Under the pieces are notes generated by a model that was not told the DNA's origin, made no database searches, and saw only the letters and a list, made by a program, of their open reading frames with translations. From Cylindrospermum sp. NIES-4074 (GTDB lineage: Bacteria > Cyanobacteriota > Cyanobacteriia > Cyanobacteriales > Nostocaceae), in assembly GCA_003994795.1 (NCBI GenBank), contig AP018269.1, forward strand, positions 5,233,677 through 5,297,676: a DNA stretch of 64,000 bases, read 5' to 3'. Of this stretch, positions 53,237 through 61,993 are shown piece after piece. Both the position numbers and the translations under genes were made by a program. Position 1 is the first letter of the stretch. Each line of letters starts with the position of its first letter.

Positions 53237-53361
53237 AGGGAACTCCAACAAATAAATTATCCAATCTTGTGGGATGGGCGTCTCGCCCGTCCAATAAACT
53301 GGGCGGGCTAGAAGCCCACCCCACAAGAATTAGTTGGATATTTTTTTAGTTGTAACTCCCT
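53237..53361. repeat. Foldback interspersed repeat (125 bp)
   Basis: The left arm AGGGAACTCCAACAAATAAA and following pairs with the right arm ending TTTTAGTTGTAACTCCCT. Inside, CTTGTGGGATGGGC pairs with GCCCACCCCACAAG and ggcgtctcgcc / gggcggg blocks sit at the centre. Part of the left arm recurs at 59429-59470 (agggacttccaacaaataaa). Confidence 0.75.
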
Positions 53362-53636
53362 AACCGCTATATTAGGCTGATTTTATAGGTAGGGCAAAGA
53401 TATCAACTAAATCCCGAACCTATACCCTATTAAAAACAATAAATTGGCTGAAATCCTTATCAAGTAATATTTTGAATTTTTGAGTATTTTAGTAATACCT
53501 GTGAATCAAGATAACTTTGATAGTGAGAGAATAATATATGAAGTATTTATTGAGCGGGAAATTAATAGCCGGAAGTCCTGATAAACCCATCAAAATAGGG
53601 AAAGCCATAATTAGAAATATTTAACTTTAGACCCTA

Positions 53637-53737
53637 AGAGTAATCCACTTTCATAAATTATCCCGTGGTCTCGCCTGCCCCCAAACAGGCGAGACGCCTG
53701 TTCTACAAAATATGGGGGATATTTTTGAAGTTGGAAC
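53637..53737 (+). repeat. ~100-bp interspersed repeat, copy 1
   Basis: Runs from AGAGTAATCCACTTTCATAA to TTTTTGAAGTTGGAAC, with the inner palindrome gtctcgcctgcccccaaacaggcgagac. An inverted, longer copy is at 61815-61974. Confidence 0.8.
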
Positions 53738-53836
53738 AGTCTAATGGAGAAGATATAATACAGCGACTTCCTGACTCTGGCATTTTCTAATTTGACTCTT
53801 CATCCGCAAAGCAAAAAGGTGAGACAGGGAGAAAAA

Positions 53837-56800
53837 ATGAACAAAACCTTTGCAACCATTGACGGGAATGAGGCTGTAGCCCGTGTTGCGTACAAATTAA
53901 ATGAAGTAATTGCTATTTATCCTATCACCCCCTCTTCAGCAATGGGTGAATGGGCAGATGCTTGGGCTAGTGAAGGTAAACCGAATCTTTGGGGGACTGT
54001 TCCTAGTGTTACCCAAATGCAAAGTGAAGGTGGGGCGGTTGCTGCGGTACATGGGGCTTTACAAACGGGGGCTTTAAGTACGACTTTCACGGCTTCTCAG
54101 GGATTATTGTTGATGATTCCTAACCTCTACAAAATTGCTGGGGAATTGACTAGTGCTGTAATTCACGTTGCTGCCCGTTCTTTGGCAACTCACGCTTTAT
54201 CTATTTTCGGTGATCATAGTGATGTGATGGCAGCGCGTGCTTCTGGTTTTGCTTTGCTATGTTCCGCTTCGGTGCAGGAAAGCCAAGATTTAGCACTTAT
54301 TGCCCATGCAGCAACTTTAGAGGCAAGAGTGCCGTTTATGCACTTCTTTGACGGGTTTAGAACCTCCCATGAAGTGCAAAAAGTTAAGTTATTATCAGAT
54401 GAGGATTTGCGATCGCTCGTTCCCCAGTCTCTCATATCCGCTCACCGTTCCCGTGCCTTAACTCCAGACCGTCCAGTATTGCGCGGTACGGCTCAAAATC
54501 CCGATGTCTACTTTCAATCTCGTGAAGGCGCAAACCCTTACTATAACGCCTGTCCAGAAATTGTCCAAGGAATTATGGACAAATTCGGGGAAAGAACAGG
54601 AAGATATTACAAAATCTATGAATATCATGGCGCACCGGATGCGGAAAGAGTAATTGTGATTATGGGTTCCGGTTGCGAAACTGTGCAGGAAACAGTAGAT
54701 TATCTCAACAACCACGGGGAAAAAGTGGGAGTTGTGAAAGTGCGACTTTACCGCCCCTTCGATGTGCAAAGGTTTGTGGCAGCATTACCTAATAGTGTAA
54801 AATCTATTGCTGTTCTTGACCGCACTAAAGAACCAGGTAGCGCTGGGGAACCGTTATATTTAGATGTAGTCACAGCAATTCATGAAGCTTGGGAAGATCA
54901 GGAGATGGCGAGAATTCTCCTCAATCTTAACTCTTCAGAATCACTCAGCACTCCTAAAGTTGTGGGTGGGCGTTATGGTCTTTCTTCCAAAGAATTTACC
55001 CCCGCAATGGTGAAGGGTATATTTGATAATCTTACCCAATGCAAACCCAAAAATCACTTTACCATCGGTATTAATGACGATGTAACGCATACATCCCTCA
55101 ACTTTGACCCGACATTTTCCACAGAAGCGGATAATGTGGTACGGGCAATGTTCTACGGCTTAGGTTCTGATGGTACAGTAGGGGCAAACAAAAATTCCAT
55201 TAAGATTATTGGGGAAGAAACCGACAACAACGCCCAAGGTTACTTTGTCTACGACTCTAAAAAATCTGGTTCGATGACGGTTTCTCATCTGCGCTTTGGG
55301 CCCCAAGCAATTCACTCAACATACCTCATCGACCAAGCTAACTTTATTGGTTGTCATCACTGGGGTTTTACGGAACACATCGATATTTTAAAAGCGGCTG
55401 CACCTGGGGCAACTTTTCTCCTCAATAGTCCTTATGATGCGGATACTGTTTGGCAAAATTTGCCGCTGAAGGTGCAACAGCAAATTATTGACAAGCAACT
55501 CAAATTTTACATCATCAACGCCACCCAAGTTGCCCGGAATAGCGGCATGGGTGGACGCATCAACACCATTATGCAGGTGTGTTTCTTTGCTTTGGCGGGA
55601 GTGTTGCCAGAAAAAGAGGCGATGCCTGCGGCGAGCTACGCTAACGCTAAAATTAAACAAGCGATCGAAAAAACTTATGGGAAAAAAGGCGCTGAAGTTG
55701 TCCGCATGAACCTACAAGCGGTAGACAACACCCTAGAAAATTTGCATCAAGTAGAGACATCCCATAGAACAATTGTAGAAACGTTGCACGCAAAGTCTCC
55801 ACAACCGAATGCGCCAGAATTTATCCGGGATGTCTTGGGTAAAATCATGATTTGGGAAGGTGATGATTTACCTGTGAGTGCCTTACCCGCTGATGGCACC
55901 TTTCCCAGCGGTACCGCTAAATGGGAAAAACGCAACGTGGCAGAAGAAATACCGGTTTGGGATGCGGATGTCTGCGTTCAGTGCGGTAAATGTGTGATGG
56001 TTTGTCCCCATAGCGCCATCCGCGCAAAGGCTTATCAACCGAGTGAATTAGTTAACGCACCTATCACCTTTAAGTCAACTGCTGCTAAAGATAAGGATTT
56101 CGCTAACCAAAAATTTACCATTCAAGTTGCGCCTGAAGACTGCACAGGTTGCGCCATTTGTGTAAATATCTGCCCAGCGAAAAATAAAGCCGAACCCACC
56201 CGCAAAGCGATTAATATGGCGCTGCAACTATCTCTGCGTGAGGAAGAACGGAAAAATTGGGATTTCTTTTTGAGTTTACCAAATCCTGACCGACGGCAGT
56301 TGAAATTAAACCAAATTCGTCAACAACAACTGCAAGAACCGTTGTTTGAGTTCTCAGGTGCTTGTGCTGGCTGTGGTGAGACACCTTATTTAAAATTATT
56401 AACGCAATTATTTGGCGATCGCTCTATAATTGCTAACGCTACCGGTTGTTCTTCCATTTACGGCGGAAATTTACCCACCACCCCTTGGACGAAAAACGCC
56501 GAAGGACGCGGCCCCGCTTGGTCAAACAGCTTATTTGAAGATAACGCCGAATTTGGTTTTGGTTATCGTCTCTCCCTAGATAAACAAACCGAATTTGCAG
56601 CGGAACTCCTGCAACAATTGGCTGGTAAACTGGATGATAACTTGGTGCATTCCCTCCTCAAAGCCGAGCAAAAATCGGAAGCTGACATTTGGGAACAGCG
56701 GGAACGAGTAGCAACCCTCAAACAAAACCTCGATGAAATATTACGCGATGTAGAGACGTTCCACGCACCGTCTCCAGAAAAGGATGATTTGACGGCGAAA

Positions 56801-57481
56801 ATCCAAAACCTCAAATCTCTTGCAGACTACTTGGTGCGAAAAAGCGTTTGGATAGTTGGTGGTGACGGTTGGGCTTACGACATCGATTTTGGCGGTATTG
56901 ACCACGTACTTTCCACCGGTCGCAACGTCAACATCTTAGTGATGGATACTGAAGTTTATTCTAACACAGGCGGACAAGCTTCCAAAGCCACACCAAGGGC
57001 AGCAGTTGCCAAATACGCCACTGGTGGTAAGCCTGCATCTAAAAAGGACTTAGGTTTGATTGCTATGACCTACGGAAATGTTTACGTGGCGAGTGTAGCA
57101 TTGGGTGCGAGAGATGAACATACCCTCAAGGCATTTTTGGAAGCAGAAGCTTACAACGGCCCATCACTAATTATTGCCTACAGCCATTGTATAGCCCACG
57201 GCATCAACATGACTACAGCAATGAATAACCAAAAAGCGTTGATAGAATCAGGTCGTTGGTTGCTGTATCGCTATAATCCCGATTTGCAAACACAGGGTAA
57301 AAATCCCTTACAATTGGATATGAAAGCGCCTACCCAGTCGGTAGAGCAATCAATGTACCAAGAAAACCGCTTCAAAATGCTTACCAAGAGTAAGCCAGAA
57401 GTTGCTAAACATTTGTTATCACAAGCCCAAGCAGAAGTAGATGCACGCTGGCAAATGTATCAATATTTGGCAAATAGGTAA
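53837..57481 (+). CDS. nifJ: Pyruvate:ferredoxin (flavodoxin) oxidoreductase
   Basis: This 1,214-residue single-chain enzyme oxidises pyruvate to acetyl-CoA and CO2 and reduces ferredoxin or flavodoxin. Domains in order: ThDP Pyr domain (YPITPSSAMGEWAD), domain II, CoA/gamma domain (FYGLGSDGTVGANKNSIK), a two-cluster ferredoxin domain (CVQCGKCVMVCP; CTGCAICVNICP), and the ThDP PP domain with the proximal cluster cysteines in CAGCGETPY and the ThDP motif VGGDGWAYDID...N. Length and order match NifJ. In diazotrophs it can feed electrons to nitrogenase; in other cyanobacteria it serves fermentation or mixotrophy. I chose the ATG at 53837 (MNKTFATIDG), preceded by GGGAG; the open frame starts 45 bp earlier. 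Confidence 0.96.
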   Translation: MNKTFATIDGNEAVARVAYKLNEVIAIYPITPSSAMGEWADAWASEGKPNLWGTVPSVTQMQSEGGAVAAVHGALQTGALSTTFTASQGLLLMIPNLYKIAGELTSAVIHVAARSLATHALSIFGDHSDVMAARASGFALLCSASVQESQDLALIAHAATLEARVPFMHFFDGFRTSHEVQKVKLLSDEDLRSLVPQSLISAHRSRALTPDRPVLRGTAQNPDVYFQSREGANPYYNACPEIVQGIMDKFGERTGRYYKIYEYHGAPDAERVIVIMGSGCETVQETVDYLNNHGEKVGVVKVRLYRPFDVQRFVAALPNSVKSIAVLDRTKEPGSAGEPLYLDVVTAIHEAWEDQEMARILLNLNSSESLSTPKVVGGRYGLSSKEFTPAMVKGIFDNLTQCKPKNHFTIGINDDVTHTSLNFDPTFSTEADNVVRAMFYGLGSDGTVGANKNSIKIIGEETDNNAQGYFVYDSKKSGSMTVSHLRFGPQAIHSTYLIDQANFIGCHHWGFTEHIDILKAAAPGATFLLNSPYDADTVWQNLPLKVQQQIIDKQLKFYIINATQVARNSGMGGRINTIMQVCFFALAGVLPEKEAMPAASYANAKIKQAIEKTYGKKGAEVVRMNLQAVDNTLENLHQVETSHRTIVETLHAKSPQPNAPEFIRDVLGKIMIWEGDDLPVSALPADGTFPSGTAKWEKRNVAEEIPVWDADVCVQCGKCVMVCPHSAIRAKAYQPSELVNAPITFKSTAAKDKDFANQKFTIQVAPEDCTGCAICVNICPAKNKAEPTRKAINMALQLSLREEERKNWDFFLSLPNPDRRQLKLNQIRQQQLQEPLFEFSGACAGCGETPYLKLLTQLFGDRSIIANATGCSSIYGGNLPTTPWTKNAEGRGPAWSNSLFEDNAEFGFGYRLSLDKQTEFAAELLQQLAGKLDDNLVHSLLKAEQKSEADIWEQRERVATLKQNLDEILRDVETFHAPSPEKDDLTAKIQNLKSLADYLVRKSVWIVGGDGWAYDIDFGGIDHVLSTGRNVNILVMDTEVYSNTGGQASKATPRAAVAKYATGGKPASKKDLGLIAMTYGNVYVASVALGARDEHTLKAFLEAEAYNGPSLIIAYSHCIAHGINMTTAMNNQKALIESGRWLLYRYNPDLQTQGKNPLQLDMKAPTQSVEQSMYQENRFKMLTKSKPEVAKHLLSQAQAEVDARWQMYQYLANR

Positions 57482-57501
57482 TAGGTAATAGCTTATTACA
57501 T

Positions 57502-57597
57502 TGTTTCCCTTAAAACTTGATACATATGGTTTTTCTTAGCCCCCCTTAAAAAGGGGGGTTGGGGGGATCGAATTTGTTTCAACCTTATAGGGAATTT
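57502..57597 (-). repeat. ~100-bp interspersed repeat, copy 2 (inverted)
   Basis: The reverse complement of this segment matches 40243-40340 over most of its length, including the AACCCCCCTTAAAAAGGGGGG core and catatgtatcaag. It lies directly after nifJ. Confidence 0.8.
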
Positions 57598-57857
57598 ATA
57601 AGATAGCGAATCTTTTTCAACGCTGAAACCAAGCGCGTAACCAGCGCCACAGACGACGGAACCAACCCCACAACCCACGACGAGAAACTACAGGTGCTTT
57701 TGGTTGAGAAAGACGCTCAATAGCATTGTTGCAATCTTGCACTTTAGCATCAATTCCCATTGCTTGATATAGTTCACGGGCATTGCGATAAGCACCCAGC
57801 GCGTCTGATTCTCGATTTATGTTTTTTAAAGCCAGAGCTAAATTAAACCAAGCATTA

Positions 57858-59044
57858 AGCTGTTGTGCAGCTTGATTGTATAATAGAGGTTAAGTAATCA
57901 AGCAAAAACCAGGAAGGTATGCCAGCAAAAAACCATTTATCTCAAGAGCAGAGGGAACGGCTATTAAAAAATCTAAAAGAGCAAGAAAATCCCTATGTAA
58001 GAGAGAAGATTCTCATCTTATTGTTGATGAATGATGGTAAAACATACCAAGAAATTAGTAATTTTTTAGATATTGCATATCCAACAGTAGCATATTGGGC
58101 AGTGCATGGAGATCCTGACAACCTAGAAAGTTTTTTAGATGGGAGAAGAGAAGGAAACTTCCGTAAAGTAACTAAAGAATATGAGAATTTGTTGTTACAA
58201 GTAATTGAGAAAACCCCCGAAGAATATGGATATGAATTTGGGAGATGGACATCGGCAAGATTGGCAACATATCTGGAAATAGAAACAGGTATTAAGTTAA
58301 GTAGCTCTCAAGTGAGGAGAATTTTAGAGAGAAAAAAGTACGTTTACCTTTGGGCAAAGTACAGCCTAGAGGACAAACAAAATCCAGAGAAGCGTAAGCT
58401 ATTTAAGGAAAAACTATCAGAGTATTTGAAAATAACTCTCATAAACCCAAAGCGTTTACAGGTATGGTTTTGGGATGAAAGTGGATTTAGTTTAAGAGTG
58501 ATAAGAAGAAAAACATGGATTCGTAAAGGTAACAAAAAGAATGTGACGGGGCAAAGAAGAAGAGGAAGAGTAAATATTATGGGAGGACTGCGTTATCATG
58601 ACAAAAAAAGAATGAACTTTATAATTAAAAAGGGAAATGCAGATGTCTTTTATGAGCAGTTGAACTTATTGAATAATTTCTTGATGCAAGAATGGATAGA
58701 GCAAGGAAACAAGCTAGAAGACTTTAAGAATGATTCTGCCAAAATAGTCATTATCCTAGATAATGCCAGCTTCCATAAAAGAAAAGATATCCTAGCTCGT
58801 ATTGAGGCAGAAATGCCAAATATTATTTTGGAGTTTTTACCAGCTTATAGTCCAGATTATAATTTAATTGAATTGGTTTGGCATTCAGCAAAAGAATATA
58901 TAGCGCATAGATTATTTGAGTCGGTAGAACAGTTAGAAGAGTTATTAAATAAATTACTGAATGAAGGAGGTCTTCTGATTAAATGGGAGCGCAAAATTAA
59001 AAACAAAGGTAATGCTGTTTATTCAATTTAGATGCGTAACAGCT
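57858..59044 (+). mobile_element. IS630-family insertion sequence, 1,187 bp
   Basis: Terminal inverted repeats of about 26 bp are visible: left AGCTGTTGTGCAGCTTGATT, right (reverse) AGCTGTTACGCATCTAAATT. It is flanked by TA at 57856-57857 and 59045-59046, the target duplication expected of the IS630/Tc1 group. It encodes one intact transposase and has no internal stop, so it may be active. Confidence 0.9.
57919..59031 (+). CDS. IS630-family transposase
   Basis: This 370-residue DDE transposase has an N-terminal helix-turn-helix region (LLLMNDGKTYQEISNFLDIA) for end recognition. The catalytic triad is Asp186 in VWFWDESGF, Asp281 in IILDNASFHK and Glu318 in YSPDYNLIELVW; the 36-residue gap between the last two is typical of IS630. 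It is full length without frameshift, unlike many IS630 copies that need one. A strong AGGAAGG site lies just before the ATG. It has inserted in the small TPR gene, opposite in orientation. Confidence 0.95.
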   Translation: MPAKNHLSQEQRERLLKNLKEQENPYVREKILILLLMNDGKTYQEISNFLDIAYPTVAYWAVHGDPDNLESFLDGRREGNFRKVTKEYENLLLQVIEKTPEEYGYEFGRWTSARLATYLEIETGIKLSSSQVRRILERKKYVYLWAKYSLEDKQNPEKRKLFKEKLSEYLKITLINPKRLQVWFWDESGFSLRVIRRKTWIRKGNKKNVTGQRRRGRVNIMGGLRYHDKKRMNFIIKKGNADVFYEQLNLLNNFLMQEWIEQGNKLEDFKNDSAKIVIILDNASFHKRKDILARIEAEMPNIILEFLPAYSPDYNLIELVWHSAKEYIAHRLFESVEQLEELLNKLLNEGGLLIKWERKIKNKGNAVYSI

Positions 59045-59130
59045 TAGCTATTTCAATGTTGTTCTCGTTACTGGGATTGGTTTCTTCCACCATTGTTTAC
59101 AGCAGGTAAATATTGTGGTTCAAATCTCGG

Positions 59131-59345
59131 AACTTCCACCCTAGAGCTAGAAAGTTCCACCCCTAAAGGTAGAAACTCCAAGAAAAAAGCTCGACACTTC
59201 CACCTTAGAGCTAGAAAGTTCCACCCCTAAAGGTAGAAACTCCGAGATAAAAGCTCGGAAGTTCGACCCTAAAGCTCGACACTTTCACCCCTAAAGGTAG
59301 AAACTCCGAGATAAAAGCTCGACACTCCGAGAAAAAAGCTCGACA
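59131..59345 (+). repeat. Degenerate ~64-bp tandem repeat
   Basis: About three units share the blocks cttccacccctagagctagaa-like, CACCCCTAAAGGTAGAAACT and CCGAGATAAAAGCTCG, with partial units at the end. The reverse frame shows repeated SECRAF, a by-product of the repeat. Confidence 0.75.
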
Positions 59346-59360
59346 TTCCGAAAAGCACCA

Positions 59361-59411
59361 GACGATTAAAATCGCGGCTACCAGAACAAAGCCTGCCTCC
59401 GCAGGCTCTAA
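59361..59411 (-). repeat. Two-hairpin interspersed repeat (reverse)
   Basis: The reverse complement reads AGAGCCTGCGGAGGCAGGCT, then TTGTTCTGGTAGCCGCGA, then a partial second stem. It belongs to the same family as the copies at 17.4 kb, with a diverged spacer. Confidence 0.6.
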
Positions 59412-59549
59412 TACCCTTGACTTTACGTTAGGGACTTCCAACAAATAAATTACCCAATCTTGTGGGGTAGGCATACTTCTCTACGAGACGCTACGCGAAC
59501 GACAAGCTCAGTGACCACCTGCGTGGGTTTCAAACAGCTAATTTTTCCT

Positions 59550-59602
59550 TAGTCCACGGAGGTGGACTTTGTTTGTGTAGCCGCGACTTCTAGTCGCTAG
59601 GG
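59550..59602 (+). repeat. Two-hairpin interspersed repeat
   Basis: Stem 1 is AGTCCACGGAGGTGGACT, the spacer TTGTTTGTGTAGCC, and stem 2 GCGACTTCTAGTCGC. Stem 1 is of the CCAC/GTGG type seen at 22.7 kb. Confidence 0.75.
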
Positions 59603-59672
59603 CTTAAGTTGACACGCATGAGCAGTGCTGTGCCCCTACCGTGTGGTCTATTTACTTGAAAATTGCTGTAAT

Positions 59673-60059
59673 TTAACCGGCAGATGAAAGTAACCGATTC
59701 AAAATAACTTTGCCATTACCTTGTATTACTTGCACGCGAAGAAAATTAGGATCGCTTGGTCTCCATACAACTTGATATTTAAGTTTATTATTGCGCCAAG
59801 TGTATATTTGACGTTCGTGAGTTCCTGAGGCTGTAGCACCAACTAAGGTAATTTTAGAGCCATTAGGCAGGTGTGTTCCTGTGTAGCAATATGCATTATT
59901 TCGATAGGACAAATCGATATTCCATTCCCCATCACTAAATGAGGCGGTGGGATAAGTAAATTTAGCAGCAGCAACAGCGTGGTTGCTAATAGCGACATCT
60001 GCAATTGTGGGGACAGAAAGACCTAAGATTGCAGCAACAGCAATGGTTTTGAGGTTCAT
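59673..60059 (-). CDS. Small secreted hypothetical protein
   Basis: A 128-residue protein with a signal peptide (about 1-31, ending AVAAA) and a ~95-residue beta-rich domain with one internal cysteine. Short motifs are SFSDGEWNIDLSYRNN, NGSKITLVGATASG and YQVVWRPSDPNFLRVQV. I do not recognise the family; it is probably a periplasmic or extracellular beta-sandwich. It stands alone between repeat-rich spacer and a long promoter region. Confidence 0.75.
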   Translation of the reverse strand: MNLKTIAVAAILGLSVPTIADVAISNHAVAAAKFTYPTASFSDGEWNIDLSYRNNAYCYTGTHLPNGSKITLVGATASGTHERQIYTWRNNKLKYQVVWRPSDPNFLRVQVIQGNGKVILNRLLSSAG

Positions 60060-60593
60060 AAGTTTACTTGGGGAAAATTTTAATTATGCTAATATTATAT
60101 GCTTTATTAGTGACTTGGTTACGTTGTAAATGCCGAGATAATACTTAAAAATCTATTAAATATCCTTTAAGTGAAACCTGTAAAACCTGTGTTTTTGATT
60201 TAACAAAAGGTTTTCAGTTTTACACATCTCAATAATTACTGTTCCCCTCGTTCCCTGGCTGTGCTTCAGTATCTTTACTTGAGGCAGATCCTCAATGTCT
60301 GCATTCCCAGCCGGAGGCTAGGAACGAGTCAATTAAGTTTTAGTTGCTATATCGCTGTCATTCTGTTTTGCAGACATCTGGTAAAGATTCCTGGCGCGAT
60401 TCACACAGCAAGCCCTTCAGCTATTTTTGGCATTAATTCCCACTTAATTGGACAATAGGCATTTAAACTATATTTAAAACTCAGGTATTAAGGTTATCCG
60501 ACACAATTTACTTTTCAATAATTTAACTGATGACTGATGATAAATAATCATGCTTAGATAAAATTTAAAGGTTAAAATGCTAAAAGGAGTCTT
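60060..60593. other. Divergent intergenic region
   Basis: About 530 bp with one GC-rich spacer palindrome (AGCCGGAGGCT, near 60311-60321, inside gttcc...ggaacg ends) and otherwise AT-rich sequence. It should include the acsF promoter; AAAGGAG lies just before the acsF start. Confidence 0.5.
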
Positions 60594-61670
60594 ATGATTA
60601 AATCTCTGGAAGCGCCCCAGACAGAATTACTGAAACCAGGTATTAAAGCACCTGTTCAGGAAACATTATTAACACCCAGATTTTATACTACAGATTTCGA
60701 TGCTGTAGCAAAGATGGATTTTTCAGCCAATGAAGCTGAGTTACGCGCAGTCATTGAAGAACTTAGGGCTGATTATAATCGCCATCACTTTGTCCGTGAT
60801 GATGAGTTTAAGCAATCTTGGGATCACATTCAGGGGGAAAAACGCCGCGCTTTTATTGACTTTTTAGAACGTTCTTGTACTTCAGAGTTTTCTGGGTTTT
60901 TGCTGTTTAAAGAATTATCTCGCCGTCTGAAAGACAGTAATCCTCTTTTGTCAGATGCATTTAATTTTCTGGCACGGGATGAAGCACGCCATGCAGGATT
61001 TTTGAATAAGTCGATGGCAGATTTTAACCTCTCCCTAGACTTAAGTTATTTAACTAAAAGTCGTACTTATACGTTTTTTCCTCCAGAGTGGATTATTTAC
61101 ACGGTTTACCTATCGGAGAAAATTGGCTATTGGCGCTATATTTTGGTGTATCGCCATATGCAAGCAAATCCTGAATACCAAGTCTATCCGCTGTTTCGCA
61201 AGTTTGAGAGTTGGTGTCAAGATGAAAACCGACATGGGGATTTTTTCAAAGCACTATTGCGATCGCAACCCCGGCTATGGAACAATTGGCGATCGCGTTT
61301 ATGGGTGCGCTTCTTCCTCTTAACGGTGTTTGCTACCCACACCATGACTGTCTTTGAACGGGCGGATTTTTACACAGCCATCGGCATCCACCCCCGCAAA
61401 TACAACAATAGGGTGATTGCAGAGACGAATAAAACCGCCGCACGGGCTTTTCCCCTGATTTTGAATACAGATCACCCGGAGTTTTTCTGGCGCTTGGAAC
61501 AGTGTTCTGACAAAAATCTGCAACTCATCGCCCTCAATAATAGCGATCGCCCCAAAATTGTCAAATTTTTCCAAAGAATCCCCCTGATTCTGGGAATTAT
61601 CTGGCAAATGTTGCGAGTTTATCTGATGAAACCCATTGATGCAGAATCAATCCGCGAAACCGTACGTTAA
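60594..61670 (+). CDS. acsF: Mg-protoporphyrin IX monomethyl ester oxidative cyclase
   Basis: This 358-residue diiron enzyme forms the fifth ring of chlorophyll using O2. Ligand motifs are clear: ERSCTSEFSGFLLFKE, FLARDEARHAGF (Glu130, His133) and WCQDENRHGDFF (about 211-222). The FADFYT-like segment ERADFYTAIGIHPRKYNN also fits. Cyanobacteria often carry two versions, one for full and one for low oxygen; I cannot tell which this is. It is monocistronic with a strong terminator-like hairpin after it. An AAAGGAG site precedes the ATG. Confidence 0.94.
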   Translation: MIKSLEAPQTELLKPGIKAPVQETLLTPRFYTTDFDAVAKMDFSANEAELRAVIEELRADYNRHHFVRDDEFKQSWDHIQGEKRRAFIDFLERSCTSEFSGFLLFKELSRRLKDSNPLLSDAFNFLARDEARHAGFLNKSMADFNLSLDLSYLTKSRTYTFFPPEWIIYTVYLSEKIGYWRYILVYRHMQANPEYQVYPLFRKFESWCQDENRHGDFFKALLRSQPRLWNNWRSRLWVRFFLLTVFATHTMTVFERADFYTAIGIHPRKYNNRVIAETNKTAARAFPLILNTDHPEFFWRLEQCSDKNLQLIALNNSDRPKIVKFFQRIPLILGIIWQMLRVYLMKPIDAESIRETVR

Positions 61671-61730
61671 CTCAACGTTCTCGGTGCATCAAGACACCAT
61701 GACACCGCTTTCCAAATAAATAAATTATCT

Positions 61731-61759
61731 AGAGACGCTTTAGAAAGCGTCTCTATTTT
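61731..61759 (+). terminator. Intrinsic terminator-like hairpin after acsF
   Basis: AGAGACGCTTT (61731-61741) pairs with AAAGCGTCTCT (61744-61754), followed by ATTTTC. The 11-bp stem lies 60 bp beyond the acsF stop codon. Confidence 0.65.
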
Positions 61760-61814
61760 CCATATCACTGTAAAATTATCTTTGTTGTCTGTGCCATCAA
61801 AGGCAAATAAGAGT

Positions 61815-61974
61815 GTTCCAACTTCAAAAGTATCCCAAATATGTAGAACAGGCGTCTCGCCTGTTTGGGGGCAGGCTTCAAAAGTATCCCAAATATGTAG
61901 AACAGGCGAGACGCCTGTTTGGGGGCAGGCGAGACGCCCACCCTACGAGATAATTTATGAAAGTGGATTACTCT
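61815..61974 (-). repeat. ~100-bp interspersed repeat, copy 2 with internal duplication
   Basis: The reverse complement matches 53637-53737 at both ends. In the middle, about 54 bp (ttcaaaagtatcccaaatat onward through gtttgggggcagg) is present twice, at about 61823-61876 and 61877-61930, making this copy longer. Confidence 0.8.
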
Positions 61975-61993
61975 AACTAATGACTAATAACTA

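Larger units (their letters stand above)
53019..53836. other. Intergenic region upstream of nifJ with two foldback repeats
   Basis: About 820 bp containing a palindromic element at 53237-53361 and a second interspersed repeat at 53637-53737 (both listed). Short direct repeats acacagat lie near 53183-53210. The nifJ promoter should be in the last ~100 bp. Confidence 0.5.
57617..59093 (-). pseudogene. Small TPR-protein gene interrupted by an IS630-family insertion
   Basis: The 3' part, 57617-57857, encodes WFNLALALKNINRESDALGA and continues through one TPR to a basic Trp-rich end (GLWGWFRRLWRWLRAWFQR). The 5' part, 59047-59093, encodes MVEETNPSNENNIEIA. Joining the flanks with a single TA restores one continuous 95-codon frame (...NNIEIANAWFNLALAL...), so the insertion is recent enough for the frame to be intact on both sides. 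An in-frame TAA lies two codons before the ATG. It would have been a small TPR protein with an amphipathic, membrane-binding C terminus. Confidence 0.85.
59094..59672. other. Repeat-dense intergenic region
   Basis: No gene is recognised. It is filled with a 64-bp tandem array, a two-hairpin repeat in reverse (59361-59411), part of the 53.2-kb foldback element (59429-59470), a GC-rich fragment, and another two-hairpin repeat (59550-59602). Confidence 0.6.

Noticed and set aside
59131-59345. CRISPR array candidate
   Set aside because: Repeats are degenerate with no unique spacers of constant length and no cas genes nearby.
59211-59474. 87-codon frame with repeated SECRAF motifs
   Set aside because: It is the reverse reading of the 64-bp tandem DNA array; repetition comes from the DNA, not from a protein repeat.
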